From an uncultured Sphingomonas sp. (GTDB lineage: Bacteria; Pseudomonadota; Alphaproteobacteria; Sphingomonadales; Sphingomonadaceae): DNA of 35,953 nt. This document shows positions 6,482 to 14,698 of the stretch, in pieces (position 1 is the stretch's first letter; each line of letters starts with the position of its first letter). The position numbers and the translations under genes were made by a program. The DNA lies in assembly GCF_902806285.1 (NCBI RefSeq), contig NZ_CADCWA010000197.1, positions 1 to 35,953 of the forward strand, written 5' to 3'. Below the pieces are notes generated by a model that made no database searches, was not told where the DNA came from, and worked only from the letters and a program-made list of their open reading frames with translations.

Positions 6482-8212
6482 CTACAGAATCAAACCCGTA
6501 AGGTTATGCGTGCCCGCGATGGTGACGCTGAAGTCCGCCACGCCGTCGCCGTTCACATCGCCCGCGACGATCGTCTGGTTGTTGTCCGTATAGACGCGCA
6601 GCTGCCCTGCGACCTTGGAGAAGGACCCGCGCCCGATATTGGAAAAGGCCTGGTTGCCGGCGACCAGCGCGTTGGCGTCGATCTCACCGAAGTCCAGGAT
6701 GTCGCCTCCGCCCCAGTCGGTCACCCGGTCGCCGTTGGCATGGCGCGCCGAATCGAACACGAAGCGGTCGTTGCCGCCCCCGCCCGTCAGGGTGTCGGCA
6801 CCGCCCAGCCCCTTGATGACGTTGGCCCCCCCATCGCCGTGCAGCTTGTCCGCGTGACGGCTGCCGGTCAGGTTCTCGATCCCGATCAGCGTGTCGCCGT
6901 GGGCATCGCCGTACGACTGCGTCGCCCGGGTAAGATCGACGTTCACCGAGGCGCCGGACCAGTGATAGCTGGCGGTGTCGATGCCCGCACCGCCGGCCAT
7001 CACGTCGGCCCCGCCGGTTCCGGCCAGCAGGTCGTCGCCGTCGCGACCGTCCATGCGATCCTGGTGACGGGTTCCATTCAGCCAGTCCTTGCCGGCCGTG
7101 CCGACAACGGTCGCGTTGCTGATGGTTGAAGGCGCAGTGGTGGGGGATGTGGGCGGAGGAGTTGGCGCCGTTGGCGCCGGAGCGGGCGGCGGTGGCGGCG
7201 GGGAAGGTGCCGGCGCCGGCTGCGGCGTGGGCGTGGGCGCTACCGCATCGCCATCGTCGTCCCTGTTATCCCCATCGTCGCCGTCATCCCTGTCGTCCAT
7301 GACGTCCTGCAGGGCGTCGAAGTACCGGGTTTCCCCTGCCTCCGGGCTGCCCATGAACATGGAATATTCCTCGGGCCACCACCAGCCGCCGCCCCAGCCC
7401 GTGCCGGAGATGCCGTTGGCTTCCATATATTCGATCGCGCGCTTCTGGACTTCCAGCCAGCGGGGGTCGTTGCTGGGCACGCCGAACTCGCCGATAAAGC
7501 CTTTGAGGTTGTTGGCCTTGAGCCATTCGACGAAGGGCTTCAGCCGGTCCACCCCGACGTCGGGATAGGCGCCTTCCTGGTCGTAGGAGCCGCGGTAGGC
7601 GCCCCCGGAATCCCGATCGAAATACTGGTGCGCTTCATAGATGATGTTGTTGGCCGGATCGCGGAGGATGAAATCCTTGTTGAGCGACTGCCAGCTCCAT
7701 GCCCCGCCCCACCAGTCGCCGCTGGCATAGATCGCCTCGGTCCCGTCCACACTACGGATCGCGTCCACCGCGGCCTGCGCCGCCGCTTTCCAGATGCCGG
7801 CCCCGCCCATATGGTTGGGCTCGTTCATGATGCCGTAGCCGACCACCGCGGGCGAACCCTCGATGGCGCTGGCGAGCTTCTTCCAGAAGTCCGCGAACTG
7901 CGCGTTGGACACGCCCCGCGAGCCAATGGTCTGGCCGTCGTAGCGGCCGAAGTTATGGAGGTCGACGATGACCTTGACCCCCAACGCGTGCGCGTCCGCC
8001 AGGAACCGCTTCATGTGGCCGAGTTCGGTCGGGTCCAGCGCGCCGCCGAGCGTGGGCTGCATCCGCTCCCAGCCGAACGGCAGGCGCATCAGCTCGACGC
8101 CGCGGTCGGCATAATATTTGATCTCGTTAAACATCGGGTAATGGTAGTGACGACCGTAAACGTCTCCGACCCCGAAGCCGAACTCGGCTCCGGACAAGTT
8201 GATCCCAATCAT
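6482..8212 (-). CDS. GH5 cellulase-like enzyme with one RTX module
   Basis: The protein (576 aa) is a paralogue of the enzyme at 431-2908. The GH5 domain spans about 1-305 with acid/base Glu131 (IMNEPNH) and nucleophile Glu242 (FIGEFG). An acidic segment (about 306-322, Asp-rich) and a Pro/Ala/Thr linker (323-365) lead into one RTX module (about 370-576) with GGADVMAGGAG-type nonapeptides and a serralysin-like C-terminal domain ending GDVNGDGVADF. The GH5 halves are very similar, whereas the linkers differ completely: mixed P/A/T here, 47 prolines there. No signal peptide is present, consistent with type I secretion. The ATG at 8212 has GGGGCGGGGA upstream. The gene is divergent from the desaturase at 8528 and is separated from terS by a terminator. 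Confidence 0.9.
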   Translation of the reverse strand: MIGINLSGAEFGFGVGDVYGRHYHYPMFNEIKYYADRGVELMRLPFGWERMQPTLGGALDPTELGHMKRFLADAHALGVKVIVDLHNFGRYDGQTIGSRGVSNAQFADFWKKLASAIEGSPAVVGYGIMNEPNHMGGAGIWKAAAQAAVDAIRSVDGTEAIYASGDWWGGAWSWQSLNKDFILRDPANNIIYEAHQYFDRDSGGAYRGSYDQEGAYPDVGVDRLKPFVEWLKANNLKGFIGEFGVPSNDPRWLEVQKRAIEYMEANGISGTGWGGGWWWPEEYSMFMGSPEAGETRYFDALQDVMDDRDDGDDGDNRDDDGDAVAPTPTPQPAPAPSPPPPPPAPAPTAPTPPPTSPTTAPSTISNATVVGTAGKDWLNGTRHQDRMDGRDGDDLLAGTGGADVMAGGAGIDTASYHWSGASVNVDLTRATQSYGDAHGDTLIGIENLTGSRHADKLHGDGGANVIKGLGGADTLTGGGGNDRFVFDSARHANGDRVTDWGGGDILDFGEIDANALVAGNQAFSNIGRGSFSKVAGQLRVYTDNNQTIVAGDVNGDGVADFSVTIAGTHNLTGLIL

Positions 8213-8527
8213 TTCAGTCCCCGCCCCGGTAGAAGGTTGTCAATCGCAACAGGACCCGCCTGTCTGCGTCGGCGGGCCGCTATCGGGTGAGATCGTCGCA
8301 GCACAGCAACGATTACCGAGTTTCCGGCCAGCCGTTAGCTGCGCCCGACAGGCGGTGGATCCTGTTCATTCAAACTCAATGCACCGGCTTCGTTAACCCA
8401 GGTAAACTGCAGCTCCGGCCTCCCGGTCCGCCCCGCCCCGCCCCGCGTGCCAGCCGCGAACGATCGTCCCTGCCGCCTTGTTGGCGCCCCATTCCACTCC
8501 TAAGTCCAAAACCAAGGACGATATCTC
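8213..8527. other. Divergent intergenic region, GH5 and desaturase
   Basis: This 315-base gap must carry promoters for both divergent genes. I see one small hairpin (CCCGCC at 8255-8260 with GGCGGG at 8271-8276) and a C-rich stretch near 8440-8455, but no promoter pair with good spacing and no reading frame that looks coding. Confidence 0.5.
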
Positions 8528-9625
8528 ATGGTAGATCTTACCTTTCACATGGGCGGTCTTGCGCGGGCCGCGGACGACCGCGCCGTTGCTGCGCGCGCCA
8601 GAGCGGTGGCCGACGACAAGGCGATGCTGCGCGCGGCGGCAGACTTGACGCGCGACCTCAATACGCCGGATTCCAGGATCTACTGGGCCGACCTGATCGG
8701 TTCGGCCGTGCTGGGTTACCTAGCGCTGGCCCTCGCCATGTTGAGCAGCACGGCGGGAGTGGCGGTTGTCGGCGGGATGATTGCGGTGCTGGCGCTGTAC
8801 CGCGCGGGGAGCTTCATCCATGAAATTACTCACATCAAGCACAGCCAGCTGCCCGGCTTTCGCCGCGCCTGGAACCTGCTGATCGGCGTTCCGCTGCTGG
8901 TGCCCTCCTTTCTCTACGAAGGCGTCCACAATCTCCACCACGCTAAGACCCGCTACGGCACCGCAGAAGACCCCGAATATCTTCCGCTCGCCTCCATGAA
9001 GCCGTGGACGCTGCCGTTGTTCTTGGTGACTTCGGCGCTGGCTCCGCTGGCGCTGCTAATTCGGTTCGCGGTGCTGGCGCCCTTATCGATGCTAAGCACG
9101 GGGCTGCGGCAAGTCGTGGTGAGCCGCTTTTCGGGTCTGCAGATTAATCCGCACTTCCGCCGCCGCCCGGCCGAAGGTGAGCTGAAGCGCCGCTGGGCCT
9201 GGCAGGAAGCCGCCTGCAGCGTCTGGGCGATGACGCTTGTCGGCTTGGTGGCCACCGGAACGCTGCCGCTTCGCGACTTCGGGATATTTCTGGTGGTTGT
9301 GGCGGCTGTGATGTTCCTCAACCAAGTGCGCACGCTTGTCGCGCACCTCTGGGAGAACGAGGGGGAGCAGATGTCGGTCACCGCCCAATACCTCGACAGC
9401 GTCAACGTCCCTCCACCCGCGACCCTGCCGGTTCTATGGGCGCCAGTGGGGCTTCGTTACCATGCGTTGCACCACCTGCTGCCCGGCGTGCCGTACCACA
9501 ATCTGGGCGAGGCGCATCGGCGGATCAGCGCGGCGCTGGGGTCCGGGAGCGCGTTTCACGAGACCAACCACCGGGCGCTGCTGCCGCTGGTCGGCCGGCT
9601 CGCGTCCTCGACCCTGCGGCGCTAG
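8528..9625 (+). CDS. Membrane fatty acid desaturase family protein
   Basis: The protein (365 aa) is an integral membrane di-iron oxygenase/desaturase. Three histidine clusters typical of the family are visible: HEITH at 98-102, HNLHH at 134-138, and HALHH at 312-316, with a further His in HLWENEG (273). Hydrophobic segments lie at about 57-95, 115-130, 163-195 and 235-265. Family members insert double bonds into acyl chains or hydroxylate lipids; which substrate is used here cannot be read from the sequence. It is transcribed alone, away from the GH5 gene and convergent with the DsbA-like gene. The ATG at 8528 is preceded by an AAGGACG Shine-Dalgarno. Confidence 0.85.
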   Translation: MVDLTFHMGGLARAADDRAVAARARAVADDKAMLRAAADLTRDLNTPDSRIYWADLIGSAVLGYLALALAMLSSTAGVAVVGGMIAVLALYRAGSFIHEITHIKHSQLPGFRRAWNLLIGVPLLVPSFLYEGVHNLHHAKTRYGTAEDPEYLPLASMKPWTLPLFLVTSALAPLALLIRFAVLAPLSMLSTGLRQVVVSRFSGLQINPHFRRRPAEGELKRRWAWQEAACSVWAMTLVGLVATGTLPLRDFGIFLVVVAAVMFLNQVRTLVAHLWENEGEQMSVTAQYLDSVNVPPPATLPVLWAPVGLRYHALHHLLPGVPYHNLGEAHRRISAALGSGSAFHETNHRALLPLVGRLASSTLRR

Positions 9626-10285
9626 CTACTTCAGCGCGGCGAGCAGCTGCTCCGGGCTGCGCGCTTCCAGGGGCTGGCCGTTGAGCCGGTAGGTCGGTGT
9701 TCCGGAGATGCCCGCCGCCTTTGCCGCCCCCTGCGCCTTCTGCAGCCAGCGTAGCCCGGCCGGGTCGGCGACGCAGCGGTTGGCGGCGGCGGCGCCAAGT
9801 CCGTGGCGGGCCGCGAGCGTGCCCATGCCGGTGATCGCCAGCACCTTCTGGTTGAAGGCGCCCATGCCCTTTTCCCTCGCGGCATCGAGCGCCGCCCGCT
9901 GTGCGCCGTCCGCCATCGCGCCCCGCAGCCGTTCGGTCATCGCCCCCGTGTTGCGGTAATAGTCGCGGGTGAAGGCGAAGCGGCGAGAGGGGGGCACGCA
10001 CCGCGCCACCAGCGTCGCCGCGACGTCATGGGGGAAGATCAGATAGGGGCGGTACTCGAAGCTGACCCGCCCCGTCTTCACCTGCGCCATGATCCGCTCG
10101 TCGGCCGCCTGGCTGAAGTGCGCGCAGTGCGGGCAGTTGAGCGAGGCATATTCGACCAGCTTGAGCGGCGCGCCCGCCTGGCCCGCGCGCCACCCCGTCG
10201 CCGTATCGATCACGCTGTGCGACCAGTCCCGGGGCGCGGCTGCGGTGAGCGTCAGCGCCGCACCGACCAACAAGGCAAGCTTCAT
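9626..10285 (-). CDS. DsbA-like thioredoxin-fold protein, secreted
   Basis: The protein (219 aa) starts with a signal peptide (MKLALLVGAALTLTAAAP) and has a CPHC active site in SLNCPHCAHF, the sequence typical of the DsbA/DsbC thioredoxin branch. A helical insert follows, and the cis-Pro loop appears as GTPTYRLNG near the C-terminus. It probably acts in the periplasm as a thiol-disulfide oxidoreductase. The ATG at 10285 is 5 bases after the lptG stop, with GAGGAG overlapping that stop, so it is translated as the third gene of an lptF-lptG-dsb unit. No DsbB partner is present in the window. The link to lptFG is notable because LptD assembly needs disulfides in E. coli; that connection is inference. 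Confidence 0.85.
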   Translation of the reverse strand: MKLALLVGAALTLTAAAPRDWSHSVIDTATGWRAGQAGAPLKLVEYASLNCPHCAHFSQAADERIMAQVKTGRVSFEYRPYLIFPHDVAATLVARCVPPSRRFAFTRDYYRNTGAMTERLRGAMADGAQRAALDAAREKGMGAFNQKVLAITGMGTLAARHGLGAAAANRCVADPAGLRWLQKAQGAAKAAGISGTPTYRLNGQPLEARSPEQLLAALK

Positions 10286-10290
10286 CCGGA

Positions 10291-11388
10291 TCACTCCTCG
10301 CTGCGGATCAGCACGGTCTCGCCGATCAGCAGAAACAGCACAAACGGCGCCCAGGCCGCGAGCAGGGGCGGGTAGGCTCCGACGTTCCCCATCGCCAGCG
10401 CGAAATTGTCGGCCACAAAGAAACAAAAGCCCAATCCCATCCCCAACACCGCCCGGAACAAAACCTTCCCTGAACGCGCAAGGCCGAAGGCTGCCACTGC
10501 GGCGAGCAGCGGCATCAGAAGGGTGGACAGGGGACTGGAAAGCTTATGCCATAAAGCGGCATCCACCGCAGCCGTGGGGCGACCGGCGAGCCGCAACTCC
10601 TCGATCGCCTGACGTAGCGAGAAGTAATCGAGGCCGTCCGGATCCACCTTGGCGAGGGTGAAGCGCTCGGGCTCCACGCCTTCCAGCGCGGTGAGCTCCG
10701 GCAAGCGCCGCTGCAGGTTCATGCTGCTGTCGTAGAGCCTGACCCCGCTGAGGCGCCACCTGTCGCCTTGGGGCACCCCCGTGTCCGCATCGATGATCCG
10801 GGCAACGCTCTCGCCTTCGCGATCGTAGATCGTCACCCGCTCCAGCCGGGTGGCCGGACCGCCGCCGGCCACGAGCCGGGCGCGGACCATGTCTTCGCCG
10901 TTGGCCAGCCAGACGTTGCTCAGGACACCGCTATCCGGCGGCAGCGGCCGATAGTCATTGCCGTCCCATGCGCTGAGCGTCCGGCTGGCCTTGGTGACCA
11001 CATACTCGTTGAAGGCGAACGAGACGCCCGCAAGCGCGATGCTGGCGACGATCAGCGGAGCGATGATCTGGTGCGCCGACAGACCCGCGGCCTTCATCGC
11101 GATGACTTCACTGTTCTGATTCAGGGTGACAAAGCTGATCAGCGTCCCGAGCAGGAACGAGAATGGAAAAGCGAAGGAAATGAGCTGCGGCAGGCGGAGC
11201 GACACATAGCGCCATAGCTCGGCTTCGCCATTGCCCGGCACCTCGAGGATCTTGCTGCTTTCGGACAGGAGGTTGAGCGTCATCAGCACCAGGCTGAGGC
11301 TGAGCAGCACGGCGAAGCTGCGGGTGAGGAACAGCTTGACCGTGTAGAGCGCGAGCCGCCGCGACGGAAAGAAGTGGAGGTTGATCAC
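10291..11388 (-). CDS. lptG: LPS export ABC transporter permease LptG
   Basis: The protein (365 aa) is a YjgP/YjgQ family permease: three N-terminal membrane helices (about 10-110), a periplasmic beta-jellyroll region in the middle (about 130-255, with IYDREGESVARIIDAD), and three C-terminal helices. With LptF and the LptB ATPase it extracts lipid from the inner membrane and feeds it to the Lpt bridge. The GTG at 11388 overlaps the lptF TGA as GTGA, and the sequence MINLHFFPSRRLALYTVKLF is a typical beginning. The open frame upstream of it runs through lptF and is not coding. lptB is not in the window. Confidence 0.92.
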   Translation of the reverse strand: MINLHFFPSRRLALYTVKLFLTRSFAVLLSLSLVLMTLNLLSESSKILEVPGNGEAELWRYVSLRLPQLISFAFPFSFLLGTLISFVTLNQNSEVIAMKAAGLSAHQIIAPLIVASIALAGVSFAFNEYVVTKASRTLSAWDGNDYRPLPPDSGVLSNVWLANGEDMVRARLVAGGGPATRLERVTIYDREGESVARIIDADTGVPQGDRWRLSGVRLYDSSMNLQRRLPELTALEGVEPERFTLAKVDPDGLDYFSLRQAIEELRLAGRPTAAVDAALWHKLSSPLSTLLMPLLAAVAAFGLARSGKVLFRAVLGMGLGFCFFVADNFALAMGNVGAYPPLLAAWAPFVLFLLIGETVLIRSEE

Positions 11389-12617
11389 GCGCCGGCTTCC
11401 GCCTCGCGGCCGAATTGCGGCAGCAGCCCGCGTATCGCCTTGCCGGCCTTGCCGGCCGCCCGCTCCAGGCTGCCGATCGGCTGCCCCCCGGGCCTGGTCG
11501 CCAAGGTCCGGTACATCCAGACGATCAGCGCCGCGAACAGCAGAAACGGCACCCACAAGGCCACTTCGGGCAGGATCTTGCCCCGAGTTCCGGCGCCTTC
11601 CGCCCATTGGTTGAGCTTGTGGTAGGCCACGACCATGACGATCCCGACGAAGATGCCGAGCGAAGAAGCACTGCGCTTGGGCGGTACCGCGAGCGCGACG
11701 GCAAGCAGCGGAATGAGCAACATCATCGCCACTTCGACCAGGCGGAAGTGGAGATTGGAGCGTGCCGCCAACTCGGCATCGCGGCTGGTGGCGGCTCCGG
11801 CGTAACCCTCGGCGACAAGCTCCGGCAAGGTGCGCTCGTCCACCTCGTCCTCGGCCGCGCCACGCGCCCTGAACCGGTCGACCTGCGGCAAGTTGATGGG
11901 CAGGTCGTAGCTCTGGAACGACAGGGTTCGCGGGGTGGTGAACTTCGGGCTTTGCTGGATCAAGCGGCCCTGGTCCAGCCGGAACAGGATGGTGTCCGGA
12001 TCATCCGTCGACAGGAAGCGGCCATGCTGGGCCGTAGCCACGACGCTGGTGCCTGCCTTGTTGTCGGCCTGCACGAAGATCCCGTGCAGCTGCATGCCCT
12101 TGCGCTCGCTGCGGTCGATCCGCAGCGTGAACCGGTTGGACAAGGTGTTGAACTCGCCGATCTTCAGGCTGGCGCCGAGGGCACCGGAGCGAAGGTCGAA
12201 CCGCAGCCGCTCATAACCATAATGGGTCCAGGGCTGGAGCCAGCCGACGATGAACAGGTTGAGCAGCAGCAGCCCCACGGCGAAGACATAGGGCATCCGC
12301 AGCAGTCGCCCGAAGCCGGCGCCGACGCCGCGCAACGCATCCAGCTCGGATGAAATGGCGAGCTTGCGGAACGCCAGCAGCACTCCGAGCAGCAGCCCGA
12401 TGGGGATGCCCAGCGCGAAATATTCGGGAAGCAGATTGGCAAGCATCCGCCAGACGACGCTGACGGGCCCGCCCGCGTTGATCACGAAATCGAACAAGCG
12501 CAGCATCTTGTCGAGCACCAGCAAGGCCGCGGCGAGCACCAGGGTGCCGAGCAGCGGCACCAGGACGGACTTGGTGATGTAGCGGTCGATCAGCGAGAGG
12601 CCGGGCACGTTTCGCAT
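11385..12617 (-). CDS. lptF: LPS export ABC transporter permease LptF
   Basis: The protein (410 aa) has the LptF arrangement: N-terminal helices (IDRYITKSVLVPLLGTLVLA and following), the conserved LLGVLLAFRKLAISSELDAL loop, a periplasmic domain at about 140-290, and C-terminal helices with VPPKRSASSLGIFVGIVMVV. It partners LptG in the inner-membrane transporter. The ATG at 12617 (MRNVPGLSLIDRY) is taken in preference to an earlier in-frame start at 12767, which would extend into the divergent promoter region. A perfect 18-base palindrome lies 14 bases upstream of the start. Confidence 0.92.
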   Translation of the reverse strand: MRNVPGLSLIDRYITKSVLVPLLGTLVLAAALLVLDKMLRLFDFVINAGGPVSVVWRMLANLLPEYFALGIPIGLLLGVLLAFRKLAISSELDALRGVGAGFGRLLRMPYVFAVGLLLLNLFIVGWLQPWTHYGYERLRFDLRSGALGASLKIGEFNTLSNRFTLRIDRSERKGMQLHGIFVQADNKAGTSVVATAQHGRFLSTDDPDTILFRLDQGRLIQQSPKFTTPRTLSFQSYDLPINLPQVDRFRARGAAEDEVDERTLPELVAEGYAGAATSRDAELAARSNLHFRLVEVAMMLLIPLLAVALAVPPKRSASSLGIFVGIVMVVAYHKLNQWAEGAGTRGKILPEVALWVPFLLFAALIVWMYRTLATRPGGQPIGSLERAAGKAGKAIRGLLPQFGREAEAGA

Positions 12618-12630
12618 CGCTCCCACACCA

Positions 12631-12648
12631 TGATTTGGCCGCAAATCA
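12631..12648. promoter_or_regulatory. Palindrome in the lptF leader
   Basis: TGATTTG-GCCG-CAAATCA is an inverted repeat with perfect 7-base arms, 14 bases upstream of the lptF start in the 216-base gap to the divergent kinase gene. It may be an operator or a leader hairpin close to the ribosome site. The rest of the gap shows nothing definite. Confidence 0.45.
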
Positions 12649-12833
12649 CAGCAACATAGCGGACGGACGCTGGCGAGCCCAAGCGTCCGTGTTGCGGGTG
12701 CATATAGCGGGATCGATGAACGAGACCATGCCAAATCACCGGTGGTCCTCCGGCCTGACCCAGGCAACTGCCGCTTGCGGGCGCGGGAGGCGGGTTCCGG
12801 TTGGCGTCAGAGCGGCGGGGTCCTGAGGTCGTC

Positions 12834-13811
12834 ATGGCGTCGCCGCGTGTCGCGCTCCTGTCCAACCCCCATTCCACCGGCAATCTGTCGCAATTGCCGC
12901 AGATCCGTGCGTTTTGCGCCGACCACCCCGACGTCTTCCACTATGAAGTCGAACATGCCGAGCAGATCGGCGAGGCGCTGAAGACCATCGCCCGGGTGAG
13001 GCCCAAGCTGCTGGTCATCAACGGCGGCGACGGAACGGTGCAGGCGGCATTGACCGAGCTGCACAATGGCGGGCACTTCGGGAGCGCGTGGCCGCCGGTG
13101 GCGGTGCTGCCCAACGGCAAGACCAACCTCATTGCACTGGACCTGGGCGCGCGGGGCGACCCGATCGACGCGCTCAAGCGGTTCATGGAGCTCGCCCGGA
13201 ACGACCTGGACAAGCACCTCGTCGCGCGCGAACTCATTGCGCTGCGCTGCGGCTCGGGTGAGCAGCGACCGGTCATTGGCATGTTCCTGGGCGGCGCCGG
13301 CCTGGCCGACACCATGCTCTACTGCCGGCACCGCATCTATCCGCTGGGCCTGCCCAATGGGCTGAGCCACTTCATCACCGCGGTCGCGGTGATCCTGCGC
13401 GGGCTGTTCGGGCTCAAGGCGAGCTTTCTTCCGCCGGCTCCCGCGCCGCTTCAGGTATCGGTTCCGAACACCGGCCAGATCAACGGGCGGTTCGCATTGC
13501 TCGCGGTGACCACGCTCGAGAAGCTGCTGCTGGGTAGCCAGCTGCGCGCCGGCGGCAGCGGTGGTCCCCTGAAGATGCTTGCGATCGAGCAGCGGCCGGG
13601 CTCGCTGATGCGGGGGCTGATGGACGGCATGGCCGGACGATTCGCCAACCGGCCGCTTCGGGGCGTCCATGTCGAGGAAGCCGACGAGATCAGCATCGAG
13701 GGCGAAAGCTCCAGCGTGATCCTCGACGGCGAGACCTTCCAGGCCAGCACCGGCCGTCCCATCCATCTGAGCCGCGCCGCACCCTTGTCCTTCGTGCGGC
13801 TGGCCGCCTGA
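12834..13811 (+). CDS. Diacylglycerol kinase-like lipid kinase
   Basis: The protein (325 aa) has the diacylglycerol kinase catalytic fold: NPHSTGN at 11-17, the nucleotide-binding GGDGT at 64-68, and LPNGKTN at 93-99. The usual DgkB/YegS beta-sandwich follows and ends with VHVEEADEISIEG and SVILDGETF. The enzyme would phosphorylate diacylglycerol or a related lipid to its phosphate at the membrane face. The ATG at 12834 is preferred over 12801 because family similarity starts at PRVALLSNPHS. The next gene starts 8 bases after the stop and looks like a CDP-DAG synthase of the Tam41 type, which would use the product phosphatidate. Sphingosine or ceramide is an alternative substrate, given the nearby serine palmitoyltransferase. 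Confidence 0.82.
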   Translation: MASPRVALLSNPHSTGNLSQLPQIRAFCADHPDVFHYEVEHAEQIGEALKTIARVRPKLLVINGGDGTVQAALTELHNGGHFGSAWPPVAVLPNGKTNLIALDLGARGDPIDALKRFMELARNDLDKHLVARELIALRCGSGEQRPVIGMFLGGAGLADTMLYCRHRIYPLGLPNGLSHFITAVAVILRGLFGLKASFLPPAPAPLQVSVPNTGQINGRFALLAVTTLEKLLLGSQLRAGGSGGPLKMLAIEQRPGSLMRGLMDGMAGRFANRPLRGVHVEEADEISIEGESSSVILDGETFQASTGRPIHLSRAAPLSFVRLAA

Positions 13812-13819
13812 GCGAGGTC

Positions 13820-14692
13820 ATGAGCGAACTTCAGCGCCTCGTCGGCGAGGAACTGCTGCAGCCGGTGGATCCGCGGGTAGCGGCGGTCGCCGCAGCGATC
13901 GCGGCGCGACACGGCCAAGCCTCGCGGGCCGTCCTGTTCTACGGTTCGTGCCTGCGGGAACGGCAGCTCGATGGGCTGATGCTGGACTTCTACCTGATCG
14001 TTTCCGATTACCGTTCGGCTTACCCGGCGGGGTGGCTGGCGGGTGCGAACCGGCTTGTCCCGCCCAATGTGTTTCCCTTCGCGCACGGCGGCCTTACCGC
14101 CAAATATGCCGTGCTGAGCGAGGCCGACTTCCACCGGCTGAACGGGCCCGAGACCCGCAACGTGTCGGTGTGGGCGCGGTTCGCGCAGCCTTCGCGGCTG
14201 GTCTGGTCGTCCGACCGGGCAGCCGAGGACCGGGCGGTGGCGGCGGTGGCGCGGGCCGCGCCCACCCTGCTGAGTGCAGCGCTGACCGAGCTGCCCAACG
14301 ACCAGCCGCCGCTGGACCTGTGGCGCGGCGCCTTTGCCCTGACCTACTCGGCCGAGCTTCGGGCGGAGAAGAAGGGCAAGGGCGGCTCGGTGGTGGACGT
14401 CGATCCCCAGCGCTATCTGCGCTTCACCGCCCCCGCACTGTCCGCGGCCCGGGCCGAGGGCCGGCGGCAGGCTGCCGGCTGGCGGCGGCGCCGGATCGAG
14501 GGCAAGCTGCTGTCGGTGCTTCGACTGGCCAAGGCCAGCGCGACCTTTGCGGGCGGCGCCGAGTATATCGCGTGGAAGATCAACCGGCATGCCGGGACCG
14601 ATATCCGCCTGGCGGGGTGGCAGAAGCGCTGGCCGTTGCTGGCCGCAATCACCCTTGCACCCAGGTTGATCCGGTCGAAGGCGGTGCGCTGA
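13820..14692 (+). CDS. Tam41-like nucleotidyltransferase (putative CDP-DAG synthase)
   Basis: The protein has 290 aa. It lacks membrane helices and so is not a CdsA-type enzyme. Its N-terminal part looks like a nucleotidyltransferase: LFYGSCLRE (40-48) and LDFYLIV (55-61) correspond to the GS and acidic motifs. In order, it then shows segments resembling the mitochondrial Tam41/Mmp37 family: PNVFPFAHGGLTAKYAVLS (82-100), VSVWARFAQPSRLV (115-128), and LTYSAELRAE (174-183), matching Tam41 patterns of the type KYGVIS, LYVAGRLQKP and LSYxGDxRM. Tam41 converts phosphatidate and CTP to CDP-diacylglycerol. A GAGG Shine-Dalgarno lies in the 8-base gap after the kinase gene, so the two are probably cotranslated. 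The assignment is by remembered motif pattern only; a different nucleotidyltransferase role remains possible. Confidence 0.65.
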   Translation: MSELQRLVGEELLQPVDPRVAAVAAAIAARHGQASRAVLFYGSCLRERQLDGLMLDFYLIVSDYRSAYPAGWLAGANRLVPPNVFPFAHGGLTAKYAVLSEADFHRLNGPETRNVSVWARFAQPSRLVWSSDRAAEDRAVAAVARAAPTLLSAALTELPNDQPPLDLWRGAFALTYSAELRAEKKGKGGSVVDVDPQRYLRFTAPALSAARAEGRRQAAGWRRRRIEGKLLSVLRLAKASATFAGGAEYIAWKINRHAGTDIRLAGWQKRWPLLAAITLAPRLIRSKAVR

Positions 14693-14698
14693 AGGACG

